DNA from: an uncultured Phocaeicola sp.
Lineage (GTDB): Bacteria > Bacteroidota > Bacteroidia > Bacteroidales > Bacteroidaceae
Length of the DNA: 37,395 nucleotides
Direction of reading: 5' to 3'
NCBI GenBank assembly: GCA_944320135.1
Contig: CALUGI010000031.1
Coordinates: 1 to 37,395 of the forward strand
The notes beneath the pieces are model-generated. The model had not been told where the DNA came from. It was given only the letters and a program-made list of their open reading frames with translations, and did no database searches. Position numbers and translations under genes: made by a program. This document shows, piece by piece, positions 8,363 through 15,105 of this stretch. Within the stretch, counting starts at the first letter, position 1. Every line of letters begins with the position of its first letter.

Positions 8363-8398
8363 AGGGCATGGAGACGCGCGCTCCATGCCCTTTCTTAT
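8363..8398. terminator. Bidirectional terminator between PCMD and fur-family genes
   Basis: AGGGCATGGAG (8363-8373) and CTCCATGCCCT (8381-8391) form a perfect 11-bp stem with a 7-nt loop, then TTCTTATTTTTT. It separates two convergent genes. Confidence 0.85.
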
Positions 8399-8817
8399 TT
8401 TTTCTTTGCGCATTCGGCGCATACTCCTTTCACGATGTAGTTCACTTCGTGGGCGGTGAAACCTTCCGGAATCCGGACGGGAGGGATAGAGTCTTCGTTC
8501 AGGCAATATGTTTTCCGGCATTTCTCGCAGTAAAAATGGCAATGCGCTTCTTCTGCGCTGCAATGTCCCCGATTGTGGCACAGGCAGAATTTGTGGAGCC
8601 CGCTTCCGTCATCCACGCTGTGGATGAGGCGGCGTTCGTGGAAGATCGAAAGGGTGCGGAAGATGACGGATTTGTCGATGCTCGGCAGTTCGTTTTCGAG
8701 AGAGGTGAGGCTGAACGTGTCGCTTATTTTGCAGATTGCATCGTAAACGAGCAGGCGGGTAGATGTAGGGCGTATGCCTGCATTTTCAAGTATGGGTATA
8801 TAGCTTTCGGCTTTCAT
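8395..8817 (-). CDS. Fur-family metalloregulator
   Basis: 140-residue transcription regulator from the ATG at 8817. The N-terminal winged helix (about 1-75) carries IRPTSTRLLVYDAI and the recognition-helix region DKSVIFRTLSIF. The C-terminal dimerisation and metal-binding part has HCHFYCEKC (Cys97, Cys100) and CAEC (Cys133, Cys136), the two structural-zinc CxxC pairs. Whether it senses iron, zinc or peroxide (Fur, Zur or PerR) cannot be decided. A 13-residue upstream extension in frame is rejected because it would run into the hairpin that separates this gene from rng. Its own -7 element appears to lie inside that hairpin. Confidence 0.9.
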   Translation of the reverse strand: MKAESYIPILENAGIRPTSTRLLVYDAICKISDTFSLTSLENELPSIDKSVIFRTLSIFHERRLIHSVDDGSGLHKFCLCHNRGHCSAEEAHCHFYCEKCRKTYCLNEDSIPPVRIPEGFTAHEVNYIVKGVCAECAKKK

Positions 8818-8830
8818 GATGCGAGAAATA

Positions 8831-8872
8831 AAAGAGATGCTTGTCTTTGAGGACAAAGATAAGCATCTCTTT
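8831..8872 (-). terminator. Long hairpin between rng and the fur-family gene, containing a -7 element
   Basis: Arms 8831-8849 and 8854-8872 pair over 19 bp with one G-U pair and a 4-nt loop (8850-8853). Read leftward it ends in TTTTATTT and can terminate rng. The arm at 8854-8861 reads TATCTTTG on the minus strand, an exact -7 promoter element about 36 bp before the fur-family ATG. The symmetric CTTTG/CAAAG centre could also be bound by the regulator. Confidence 0.7.
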
Positions 8873-8898
8873 TTACAACCGGGTTGTTTTGTCCGGAC

Positions 8899-10473
8899 TT
8901 ATTTCATTTCGCGTTCTTCTTTCATGTCCAGCTCTTGGCCGTGCTTGTCGAAGAACTTGTATTGAAGATAGGCCAGACTTTGGTCGGGGATAATCTTGAT
9001 TCCGAACCCGTATTTCATCTGCCATTTTCGCTTCATGGAGACGATTCCCTGATTGACGTATGCTGCTACATACGGATGGATGTGCAGGGTGAACTTTTTC
9101 ACTTTCAGCTTGTTGACCATGTAGTCGATTTTGCTTTCCAACGAATCGGTGAACAAAATCGACGGTTTGATTTTTCCTTTCCCGAAACAAGTGGGGCAGT
9201 CTTCATCGGTCATCACGTCGATGGCCGGCCGCACGCGCTGGCGGGTAATCTGCATCAGTCCGAATTTGCTGAGCGGAAGGATGTTGTGCTTGGCGCGGTC
9301 TTTCTGCATGTTCTGGCACATTCGCTCATAGAGCTTCTGGCGGTTTTCTGCCAGGTTCATGTCGATGAAGTCGACCACGATGATTCCTCCCATGTCTCTC
9401 AGCCTGAGTTGGCGGGCCAGTTCGTCGGCGGCTCCCAGATTGACGTCGAGCGCGTTGGCTTCCTGTCCGTTGGCTGCCTTGGAGCGGTTTCCGCTGTTCA
9501 CGTCTATCACGTGGAGCGCTTCGGTGTGCTCGATAATGAGGTATGCCCCGCTCTTGTAGGAGATGGTCCGTCCGAACGACGACTTGATTTGTTTGGTGAT
9601 GCCGAAATTGTCGAAAATGGGAAGCTGTCCGGTGTAGCGCTTTACGATGCCCGTCCGTTCGGGTGCGATGAGCGCCACGTAATTCCTTACTTCGTTGAAG
9701 ACGTTTTCGTCGTTCACGTAAATGTTTTCGTATGAAGGGTTGAACAAGTCGCGCAGCATGGCTACGGTGCGGCTTGTTTCTTCATATACCAGTGCGGGCA
9801 GCTTGGTGGCTTTCTGCACTCTGTTGATGGTTTCTTCCCAGTGTTTCAGCAATGTCTTCAGCTCGGAGTCGAGTTCGGCCACGCGCTTGCCTTCGGCTAC
9901 CGTGCGCACTATCACTCCGAAGTTTTTCGGCTTGATGCTCTGCAAGAGCTGTTTGAGCCGGGCACGTTCTTCGCTCGACTTGATTTTCTGCGACACCGAC
10001 ACTTTGTCGTTGAACGGGATAAGCACCAGATAGCGTCCCGCAAAAGAAAGTTCGCAGGTCAGGCGGGGCCCTTTGGTGGAAATCGGTTCTTTCACGATTT
10101 GCACGATGACCTCCTGCCCTTGCTTGAGCACGCCCGAAATGGTGCCTTCTTTTTCGATGTCGGGCAGCATGGAGGCTTTCGACATCGGGAAGGACTTCTT
10201 GCGGTTGCTGGTGACTTGCTTCAGGTATTTCTCGTAAGAATGGAATTGCGGTCCCAAGTCAAGGTAGTGAAGGAAAGCGTCTTTTCCGGAACCTATGTCC
10301 ACGAAGCAGGCGTTGAGTCCGGGCATCAGTTTTCTGACTTTGCCTATGTACATGTTGCCCACCGCGAAAGAGAGGTTTCGCGCTTCTTTCTGAAATTCCA
10401 CCAGGTTCTTGTCTTCCATGAGAGCGATGGATATTTCTTTGGGCTGTACGTCTACTACTAATTCGCTTGTCAC
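8899..10473 (-). CDS. rng: Ribonuclease E/G family endoribonuclease
   Basis: 524-residue RNase G-like enzyme for RNA processing and decay. An S1-like domain lies near residues 35-130 (VGNMYIGKVRKLMPGLNACFV). The RNase H-like and DNase I-like catalytic part carries metal-binding Asp368 and Asp371 in VDFIDM, and the zinc-link CPTC (Cys426, Cys429) joins subunits. The length matches RNase G, and there is no long C-terminal scaffold as in E. coli RNase E. Translation starts with GTG (CAC at 10471-10473 on the plus strand). The upstream leader of about 160 nt contains two hairpins, and a long hairpin follows the gene. Confidence 0.95.
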   Translation of the reverse strand: MTSELVVDVQPKEISIALMEDKNLVEFQKEARNLSFAVGNMYIGKVRKLMPGLNACFVDIGSGKDAFLHYLDLGPQFHSYEKYLKQVTSNRKKSFPMSKASMLPDIEKEGTISGVLKQGQEVIVQIVKEPISTKGPRLTCELSFAGRYLVLIPFNDKVSVSQKIKSSEERARLKQLLQSIKPKNFGVIVRTVAEGKRVAELDSELKTLLKHWEETINRVQKATKLPALVYEETSRTVAMLRDLFNPSYENIYVNDENVFNEVRNYVALIAPERTGIVKRYTGQLPIFDNFGITKQIKSSFGRTISYKSGAYLIIEHTEALHVIDVNSGNRSKAANGQEANALDVNLGAADELARQLRLRDMGGIIVVDFIDMNLAENRQKLYERMCQNMQKDRAKHNILPLSKFGLMQITRQRVRPAIDVMTDEDCPTCFGKGKIKPSILFTDSLESKIDYMVNKLKVKKFTLHIHPYVAAYVNQGIVSMKRKWQMKYGFGIKIIPDQSLAYLQYKFFDKHGQELDMKEEREMK

Positions 10474-10523
10474 TTTAATTGCTTGGTTTTTTCGGATTAA
10501 TTAATGATTGATTCAATTTGGAC

Positions 10524-10613
10524 GCGGAGGCGCTCTCGGCTTCTCCGCAGTTTGTACCATACACAAAGAACAAACCCGAAAGACTTTGGAAGCGCCTTGC
10601 AAGTTTGTTCTTT
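10524..10613 (-). other. Structured leader of rng: two inverted repeats
   Basis: AAAGAACAAAC (10565-10575) and GTTTGTTCTTT (10603-10613) pair perfectly over 11 bp around a 27-nt loop. GCGGAG (10524-10529) and CTCCGC (10543-10548) form a second stem nearer the GTG. Either could end the HU / small-protein transcript or form a structured 5' leader of rng. No good promoter consensus was found between them. Confidence 0.45.
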
Positions 10614-10636
10614 ATTGAAGTCGGACAGACTAACAA

Positions 10637-10729
10637 TTATTTTTTGCTTTTATGTCTGTTCTTTCTCAGTCTTTTTTTACGCTTGTGAGTAGACATTTTA
10701 TGTCTTTTTCTTTTCTTTCCGCTTGGCAT
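10637..10729 (-). CDS. AURKAIP1/COX24-like 30-residue basic protein
   Basis: A 30-codon reading frame encodes a protein beginning MPSGKKRKRHKMSTHKRKK and ending NRHKSKK; more than half its residues are Lys, Arg or His. This sequence is highly conserved in Bacteroidota and matches the AURKAIP1/COX24 C-terminal domain, known from the mitochondrial small ribosomal subunit (mS38). It is probably a ribosome-associated RNA-binding peptide. The ATG lies at 10727-10729 and the TAA at 10637-10639. It lies 35 bp downstream of the HU gene, probably in the same transcript, and before rng. Gene finders easily miss it because of its size. Confidence 0.85.
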   Translation of the reverse strand: MPSGKKRKRHKMSTHKRKKRLRKNRHKSKK

Positions 10730-10764
10730 AGCTTCAAATTTTTAGGGGTTAATACTAATGTTAG

Positions 10765-11040
10765 TTATTTCTTTACTGAAAGAGTAAACGTCTTTGCCGG
10801 TTTGAACGCCGGAATGTTGTGTTCCGGAATGATGATGGTCGTATTCTTGGAAATGTTGCGAGCCGTTTTCTGCGCTCTCTTCTTCACGATGAAACTGCCG
10901 AATCCGCGGAGATAGACATTCTCATCTTTCGACAAAGATTCTTTTACTGATTCCATGAACGCCTCCAGGGTAGCCAATACTGTAGCTTTGTCAATTCCCG
11001 TATTTTTGGCAATTTCGTTTACGATATCCGCTTTTGTCAT
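10765..11040 (-). CDS. HU/IHF-family DNA-binding protein
   Basis: 91 residues, the usual HU length. It starts MTKADIVNEIAKNTGIDK and carries the beta-arm region RGFGSFIVKKRAQKTARN, with IPAFKPAKTF following. HU-type dimers bend and compact DNA. It begins a leftward group with the 30-residue basic protein and possibly rng. A good -7 element (TATATTTG) is 47 bp upstream, with a TTTC at the -33 position 18 bp away. The C-terminal half (HNIPAFKPAKTFTLSVKK) is typical. Confidence 0.95.
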   Translation of the reverse strand: MTKADIVNEIAKNTGIDKATVLATLEAFMESVKESLSKDENVYLRGFGSFIVKKRAQKTARNISKNTTIIIPEHNIPAFKPAKTFTLSVKK

Positions 11041-11086
11041 TTCGTTAATAATTATTGTTATACCTAGTTCTTAATTTTTTGGATTG

Positions 11087-11116
11087 CAAATATATAGCTT
11101 TTCTCGCTCACTGAAA
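11087..11116 (-). promoter_or_regulatory. HU gene promoter
   Basis: On the minus strand: TTTC (11116 to 11113), an 18-bp spacer and TATATTTG (11094 to 11087). The -7 element is a perfect consensus match. Confidence 0.6.
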
Positions 11117-11166
11117 AATTTCTAAGCCACATTTTTGACGAAAGCTGTTGTTTTTGTTCGTTTGCC

Positions 11167-11298
11167 CGGTTTTGGGCGGACGCGCGCCGAAGTTTTTCAG
11201 GAAAAGTCCGGCGCGTTTTGCGGCAAACCCCGGCGGTTTCTGCGCTCGGCTTCGGGGCGTTTTGCGGCAAACTCCGCCGGTTTTTGCGCCCGGCTTGG
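11167..11298. repeat. Array of six degenerate 22-bp units upstream of mutY
   Basis: Units begin at 11167, 11189, 11211, 11233, 11255 and 11277. The units at 11211 and 11255 share the 17-mer GCGTTTTGCGGCAAACC/T (11213 and 11257, 44 bp apart), and those at 11233 and 11277 share GGTTTnTGCGCnCGGCTT. Cores such as TTTGCGGCAAA are palindromic and are followed by CCG. Short open frames cross the array on both strands but have no coding character. The rest of the 11041-11355 gap holds only the HU and mutY promoters. Confidence 0.75.
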
Positions 11299-11328
11299 GA
11301 AGATGGTGCAAGTGTCGGGGAAATGCGT

Positions 11329-11336
11329 TATTTTTG
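11329..11336 (+). promoter_or_regulatory. mutY -7 promoter element
   Basis: TATTTTTG matches TAnnTTTG exactly and lies 19 bp before the mutY ATG, giving a very short leader. It argues against the longer in-frame start at 11218. Confidence 0.55.
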
Positions 11337-11355
11337 CACCGGTAAATCGAATCGT

Positions 11356-12414
11356 ATGAGTCAGTTTTCTGAAAAGTTGGTGTCGTGGTACAGGGAAAGG
11401 GGGCGCGACCTGCCGTGGCGGAACACGGCAGACCCTTACAGGATATGGGTGTCTGAAATCATCCTCCAGCAGACGAGGGTGGCCCAAGGATACGGCTATT
11501 ACCTCCGTTTTGTGGAGCGTTTCCCCGACGTGGAGTCGCTCGTTTCGGCAGAGGAAGACGAGGTGATGAAGTATTGGCAGGGGCTGGGCTATTATTCCCG
11601 TGCGCGGAATCTCCATGCGGCGGCCAAGGACATTGCGGCTCGCGGGAGCTTTCCTGTCGGCTTCGATGAGGTGAAAAGCCTAAAAGGGGTGGGCGACTAC
11701 ACGGCGGCGGCCGTTTGCTCGTTCGCCTACGGGATGCCTTGCGCGGTGGTCGACGGCAATGTCTGTCGGGTGCTGTCCCGTTATTTGGGAGTGGACGTGC
11801 CGACGGATACGTCGGAAGGGAAGAAGGTTTTTGCCGCTTTAGCCGGAGAGATGCTCGACCGGGAGCGTCCGGCGGAGTATAACCAGGCGATAATGGATTT
11901 CGGCGCGCTGCAGTGCGTGCCTTCGTCGCCCGACTGCCTTTCGTGTCCGCTGGCCGACGGTTGCGCGGCGTTCCGGAAGGGGCTTGTGGGCGAGCTTCCC
12001 CGGAAAAAGCGCAAGGCGAAGGTGACGGAACGCTTCTTTAATTATATGTACGTGTGCGCAGGCGCGCATACGTTTCTCCGCAAGCGCGAGGCGGGCGACA
12101 TCTGGCGGAATCTCTATGAGTTTCCTTTGATAGAAACGCCGGGCGAGGCTTCGTGGGAGGAGCTGTCGGCCTTGGCGGAGTTCCGTGAGATGTTTCGCGG
12201 ACAGGCCCTTGGAAGCGTCCGTCCGGCGGGGGGAGAGGTGCGGCATGTGCTTTCCCATCGGGTGATTCGCGCGCGTTGCTATGAAATAACGTTGTCGGAC
12301 GAAGGCGCTCAAATGCCCGGCTTCCGGCGGGTGGCGGTCTGCGATTTGGATAAATTCCCCGTTTCCCGTTTGATATCTCGTTTTTTTTCTATAGTTTTGA
12401 AGCCTGAATTTTAA
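11356..12414 (+). CDS. mutY: A/G-specific adenine DNA glycosylase
   Basis: 352 residues. Removes adenine mispaired with 8-oxoguanine or guanine in base-excision repair. The HhH-GPD domain spans about 1-210: catalytic Glu34 in VSEIILQQTRV, the helix-hairpin-helix LKGVGDYTAAAV, and catalytic Asp133 in VVDGN. The 4Fe-4S cluster ligands are Cys187, Cys194, Cys197 and Cys203 (C-x6-C-x2-C-x5-C). A C-terminal Nudix-like domain (about 225-345) that senses 8-oxoG follows, with HVLSHRVI. The ATG at 11356 is chosen because the upstream extension crosses the repeat array and the promoter. It is the first gene of mutY-ssb-gldE-PPTase. Confidence 0.96.
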   Translation: MSQFSEKLVSWYRERGRDLPWRNTADPYRIWVSEIILQQTRVAQGYGYYLRFVERFPDVESLVSAEEDEVMKYWQGLGYYSRARNLHAAAKDIAARGSFPVGFDEVKSLKGVGDYTAAAVCSFAYGMPCAVVDGNVCRVLSRYLGVDVPTDTSEGKKVFAALAGEMLDRERPAEYNQAIMDFGALQCVPSSPDCLSCPLADGCAAFRKGLVGELPRKKRKAKVTERFFNYMYVCAGAHTFLRKREAGDIWRNLYEFPLIETPGEASWEELSALAEFREMFRGQALGSVRPAGGEVRHVLSHRVIRARCYEITLSDEGAQMPGFRRVAVCDLDKFPVSRLISRFFSIVLKPEF

Positions 12415-12424
12415 AACTATTGGT

Positions 12425-12865
12425 ATGTCATTGAACAAAGTGCAGTTGATCGGCAATGTAGGGAAAGACCCCGACGTGAGATATTTGGATAACGGCGTGG
12501 CCGTGGCCTCTTTTCCGCTGGCCACCACGGAGCGCGGATATACGTTGGCCAACGGCACCCAAGTGCCCGAACGCACCGAATGGCACAACATCGTGCTGTG
12601 GCGCGGGCTGGCCGAAACTGCCGAGAAATACGTGCATAAAGGCGACAAGCTCTATATCGAAGGCAAAATCCGCAGCCGTTCATACGACGACCAGAACGGG
12701 GTGAAGCGCTACGTGGTGGAAATCTTCGGCGACAACATGGAGATGCTAACTCCGCGTCCGTCGCAGCCTTCCGCTCCGCAGGCGTCCGCCGGCGCGCAGA
12801 GTTCTTCGCCGCGCCAGGGAGTGCAGCAGCAGGCGCCGTCGCCCTCCGACGATTTGCCTTTCTGA
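12425..12865 (+). CDS. ssb: Single-stranded DNA-binding protein
   Basis: 146 residues. The N-terminal OB-fold (about 1-108) begins MSLNKVQLIGNVGKDPDVR and includes TEWHNIVLWRGLAE and GKIRSRSYDDQNGVKRY. A Ser/Gln/Pro/Ala-rich linker leads to the acidic tip SDDLPF, which recruits replication and repair partners. It coats single-stranded DNA as a tetramer. It begins 10 bp after mutY, so the two are likely co-transcribed. A hairpin follows before gldE. Confidence 0.97.
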   Translation: MSLNKVQLIGNVGKDPDVRYLDNGVAVASFPLATTERGYTLANGTQVPERTEWHNIVLWRGLAETAEKYVHKGDKLYIEGKIRSRSYDDQNGVKRYVVEIFGDNMEMLTPRPSQPSAPQASAGAQSSSPRQGVQQQAPSPSDDLPF

Positions 12866-12874
12866 AAGAAAAGA

Positions 12875-12905
12875 CGGGCCTTTCTGCACGGAGGCCCGAT
12901 TGTTT
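12875..12905 (+). terminator. Hairpin between ssb and gldE
   Basis: CGGGCCT (12875-12881) and AGGCCCG (12892-12898) form a 7-bp stem with a 10-nt loop, followed by ATTGTTT. It may terminate mutY-ssb or only reduce transcription into gldE. Confidence 0.6.
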
Positions 12906-12921
12906 AACTACAAATTATTGA

Positions 12922-14283
12922 ATGGACCCAGACTCGTATTTATGCCGCTTGGCGGATGTTTTTGACGGAATAGCCGTTTTCCCCCCTTCTGTCGGGGCGG
13001 TTGCGGCTTTGCTTTTGGCGCTTGCGCTATTGTATGTGTCCGGCCTCGTGTCGGCTTCCGAAACCGCGTTCTTTTCGCTTTCCCCTTCCGATTTGCAGGA
13101 AATCGGCGAAGGCAAGCATCCTTCCGACCGCAAGGTCAAGTCTCTTTTAGACGATTCGGAGCGTCTTCTGGCCACTGTATTGGTATCAAACAACTTCGCG
13201 AATGTGGCCGTGGTGCTGCTGCTGAACTATTTCGTCCTTTCAGTGGCAGATTTCGGCTCTGCGCAGCTTGTGGGATTCATTGCCGTTGCCGTGGCGCTGG
13301 CTTTCCTGCTGCTGTTGTTCGGCGAGATGATACCTAAAATCTATTCGGCTCAGAATGCGCTGGCTTTCGTGCGCAAGGCCGCTCCTGTCGTGTGCCTGCT
13401 CCGTGCGGCGTTCAAGCCTTTGTCGGCCATGTTGGTGCGCTCGTCTTTCTTCATCGGCAAGATGGCCCAGCGCAACAAGGCGGCGCGCAACCTTTCAGTG
13501 GACGAACTTTCCCAAGCGCTCGAACTGACGGACATCAATGAAACTCCTGAAGAAAACAACATGCTTGAGGGCATCATCCGTTTCGGCGAGGAAACCGCCA
13601 AGGAAGTGATGACTTCCCGTCTCGACATGGTGGACATCGAAATAAAGACCCCTTTTTCCGGCGTGCTGAAGTGCGTGGTGGAGAACGGTTATTCCCGTAT
13701 CCCTGTCTATGAGGATTCGCGCGACAATATTAAAGGAATCTTGTATATCAAAGACCTGCTTCCTTATTTGGGAAAAGACGATTCGTTCAGGTGGCAGAAC
13801 CTGATTCGTCCGGCTCTGTTCGTCCCGGAAACGAAGATGATAGACGATTTGTTGCGCGACTTTCAGGCGAACAAGATTCATATCGCGGTGGTGGTGGACG
13901 AGTTCGGCGGAACGTCGGGCATCGTAACGATGGAAGACCTGATAGAGGAAATAGTGGGGGAAATCAATGACGAGTATGACGACGACGAGCGCACGTATGT
14001 AAAACTTACGGACAATGTGTATGTCTTCGAGGCGAAGACCCTGCTGTCCGATTTCTACAAGATACTGAAAGCAGACCCGGACGATTTTGAGGAAGTGGCC
14101 GGCGATTCGGACACGCTTGCCGGCCTTGTGCTCGAACTGAAGGGGGAGTTCCCTTTCCTGCATGAAATCATCAACTACAGGAACTATCGTTTCGAGGTTC
14201 TTGAGATGAACAGCCGGCGGATATTGAGGGTGAAAGTCACCGTGTTCCCTCCGGAAGTGGACAAGAGCAAGAAGGAGGGCTGA
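12922..14283 (+). CDS. gldE: GldE / CNNM-CBS (CorC-HlyC) family membrane protein
   Basis: 453 residues. The N-terminal CNNM transmembrane domain (about 20-195) carries GLVSASETAFFSLS. A CBS-domain pair follows (about 210-335), containing GYSRIPVYEDSRDNIKGILYIKDL and VVVDEFGGTSGIVTMEDLIEEIVGEI. The C-terminal part is a CorC/HlyC domain (about 350-445). The family includes magnesium transport-related proteins. In gliding Bacteroidota, GldE is tied to motility; no gliding genes are visible here and the mutY-ssb-gldE order is conserved in non-gliding Bacteroidales, so a general ion or envelope function is more likely. The stop codon is 2 bp before the next GTG start. Confidence 0.9.
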   Translation: MDPDSYLCRLADVFDGIAVFPPSVGAVAALLLALALLYVSGLVSASETAFFSLSPSDLQEIGEGKHPSDRKVKSLLDDSERLLATVLVSNNFANVAVVLLLNYFVLSVADFGSAQLVGFIAVAVALAFLLLLFGEMIPKIYSAQNALAFVRKAAPVVCLLRAAFKPLSAMLVRSSFFIGKMAQRNKAARNLSVDELSQALELTDINETPEENNMLEGIIRFGEETAKEVMTSRLDMVDIEIKTPFSGVLKCVVENGYSRIPVYEDSRDNIKGILYIKDLLPYLGKDDSFRWQNLIRPALFVPETKMIDDLLRDFQANKIHIAVVVDEFGGTSGIVTMEDLIEEIVGEINDEYDDDERTYVKLTDNVYVFEAKTLLSDFYKILKADPDDFEEVAGDSDTLAGLVLELKGEFPFLHEIINYRNYRFEVLEMNSRRILRVKVTVFPPEVDKSKKEG

Positions 14284-14285
14284 CC

Positions 14286-14930
14286 GTGCCGTTGCTGTAT
14301 CGCTGGAATGAGGACGGAGGGCTTTGGGGCATCTGGGAGGTGACGGAAACTCCTGAGGAACTTGAAGGGATGTTGTGCGACAAATCGCTCTTTGCGGCCG
14401 AGCTGGAGCCGGTGCGCTCTCAGAAACGGCGGTTGGAGCTGTTGGGCGCAAGGGTGTTGCTGAAAACTTTGTCGGACGGAGAGAAGCGGGTGCTCCACGC
14501 TCCGTCGGGAAAGCCGTTTCTTGAAGGAGACCGGAGGCGGATTACGATTTCGCATACAAACGGGTACGTGGCCGTGGGAATACACGGCAGCGCATCTCCG
14601 GGAATCGATGTCGAGCGTTTCGGGGAAAAAGTGAGAAAGGTGATGCCGCGCTTTGTCCGGGACGACGAGATGCCCGGCAGGAAGCTGATGGACGACAGGG
14701 AATACCTTTGCCAGCTGCTGCTTCATTGGTCGGCAAAGGAGACGATGTATAAAGTGCTGGAGCAGGAGGAGGTAGACTTCGTTCAGCATTTGCGCGTCCG
14801 CCCTTTCAGGCTTGCCTCTAAAGGAGAGATTGTAGGGGAAGAATACCGCACGGGGGGAAGGGAGGTTTTCCGGCTCCGTTATTTTATTCACCCCGATTTC
14901 GTATGCACTTTCTGCGTCCGTCCCGATTGA
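14286..14930 (+). CDS. 4'-phosphopantetheinyl transferase (Sfp-type)
   Basis: 214 residues from a GTG start at 14286, two bases after the gldE stop, so translation is probably coupled. It transfers phosphopantetheine from coenzyme A to an acyl or peptidyl carrier protein. Key motifs are ISHTNGYVAVGI, GIDVE (Asp108 and Glu110, magnesium-binding) and WSAKETMYK (Trp148, Lys151, Glu152). The size is typical of Sfp-type enzymes rather than the shorter AcpS. No carrier protein or biosynthetic cluster is nearby; it may serve the general acyl carrier protein or a distant cluster. Confidence 0.92.
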   Translation: MPLLYRWNEDGGLWGIWEVTETPEELEGMLCDKSLFAAELEPVRSQKRRLELLGARVLLKTLSDGEKRVLHAPSGKPFLEGDRRRITISHTNGYVAVGIHGSASPGIDVERFGEKVRKVMPRFVRDDEMPGRKLMDDREYLCQLLLHWSAKETMYKVLEQEEVDFVQHLRVRPFRLASKGEIVGEEYRTGGREVFRLRYFIHPDFVCTFCVRPD

Positions 14931-15017
14931 AGGGCGGCGGCCTTTTGAGCGTGATGCGGCGGATTTTGAGGTCAGGGCGGCGGCCTTCTTGATTCGGGAC
15001 GGCGGCGTCTCGCTCGA
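14931..15017. repeat. Four-unit array with 22-bp period before the POT transporter gene
   Basis: Starts at 14931, 14953, 14974 and 14996 (steps 22, 21, 22). AGGGCGGCGGCCTT occurs identically at 14931-14944 and 14974-14987; the second and fourth units keep GCGGCGG or ACGGCGG in register. It begins one base after the PPTase stop codon and ends six bases before the -33 element of the next promoter. Confidence 0.7.
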
Positions 15018-15022
15018 AACTT

Positions 15023-15053
15023 TTTGCATGTTCGCGGATTTGTTGTATATTTG
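15023..15053 (+). promoter_or_regulatory. Consensus promoter of the POT transporter gene
   Basis: TTTG (15023-15026), a 19-bp spacer and TATATTTG (15046-15053): a perfect Bacteroides sigma-ABfr promoter. The leader to the ATG at 15106 is about 45 nt. Confidence 0.8.
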
Positions 15054-15105
15054 CCCCTAAAGGAATTTATGTTTTAACAATTAATAATCAAATCTTCATT
15101 AACTT

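Noticed and set aside
11167-11298. Possible CRISPR array
   Set aside because: Units are contiguous 22-mers without unique spacers, and there are no cas genes.
11135-11359. Short frames across the mutY-upstream array with repeated FCGKPRRFLRSASG-like peptides
   Set aside because: The peptide repeats come from the 22-bp DNA repeats read in several frames; no start context, conserved end or promoter supports translation.
12922-14283. Evidence of gliding motility from gldE
   Set aside because: The gene lies in a mutY-ssb cluster conserved in non-gliding Bacteroidales, and no other gld genes are visible.
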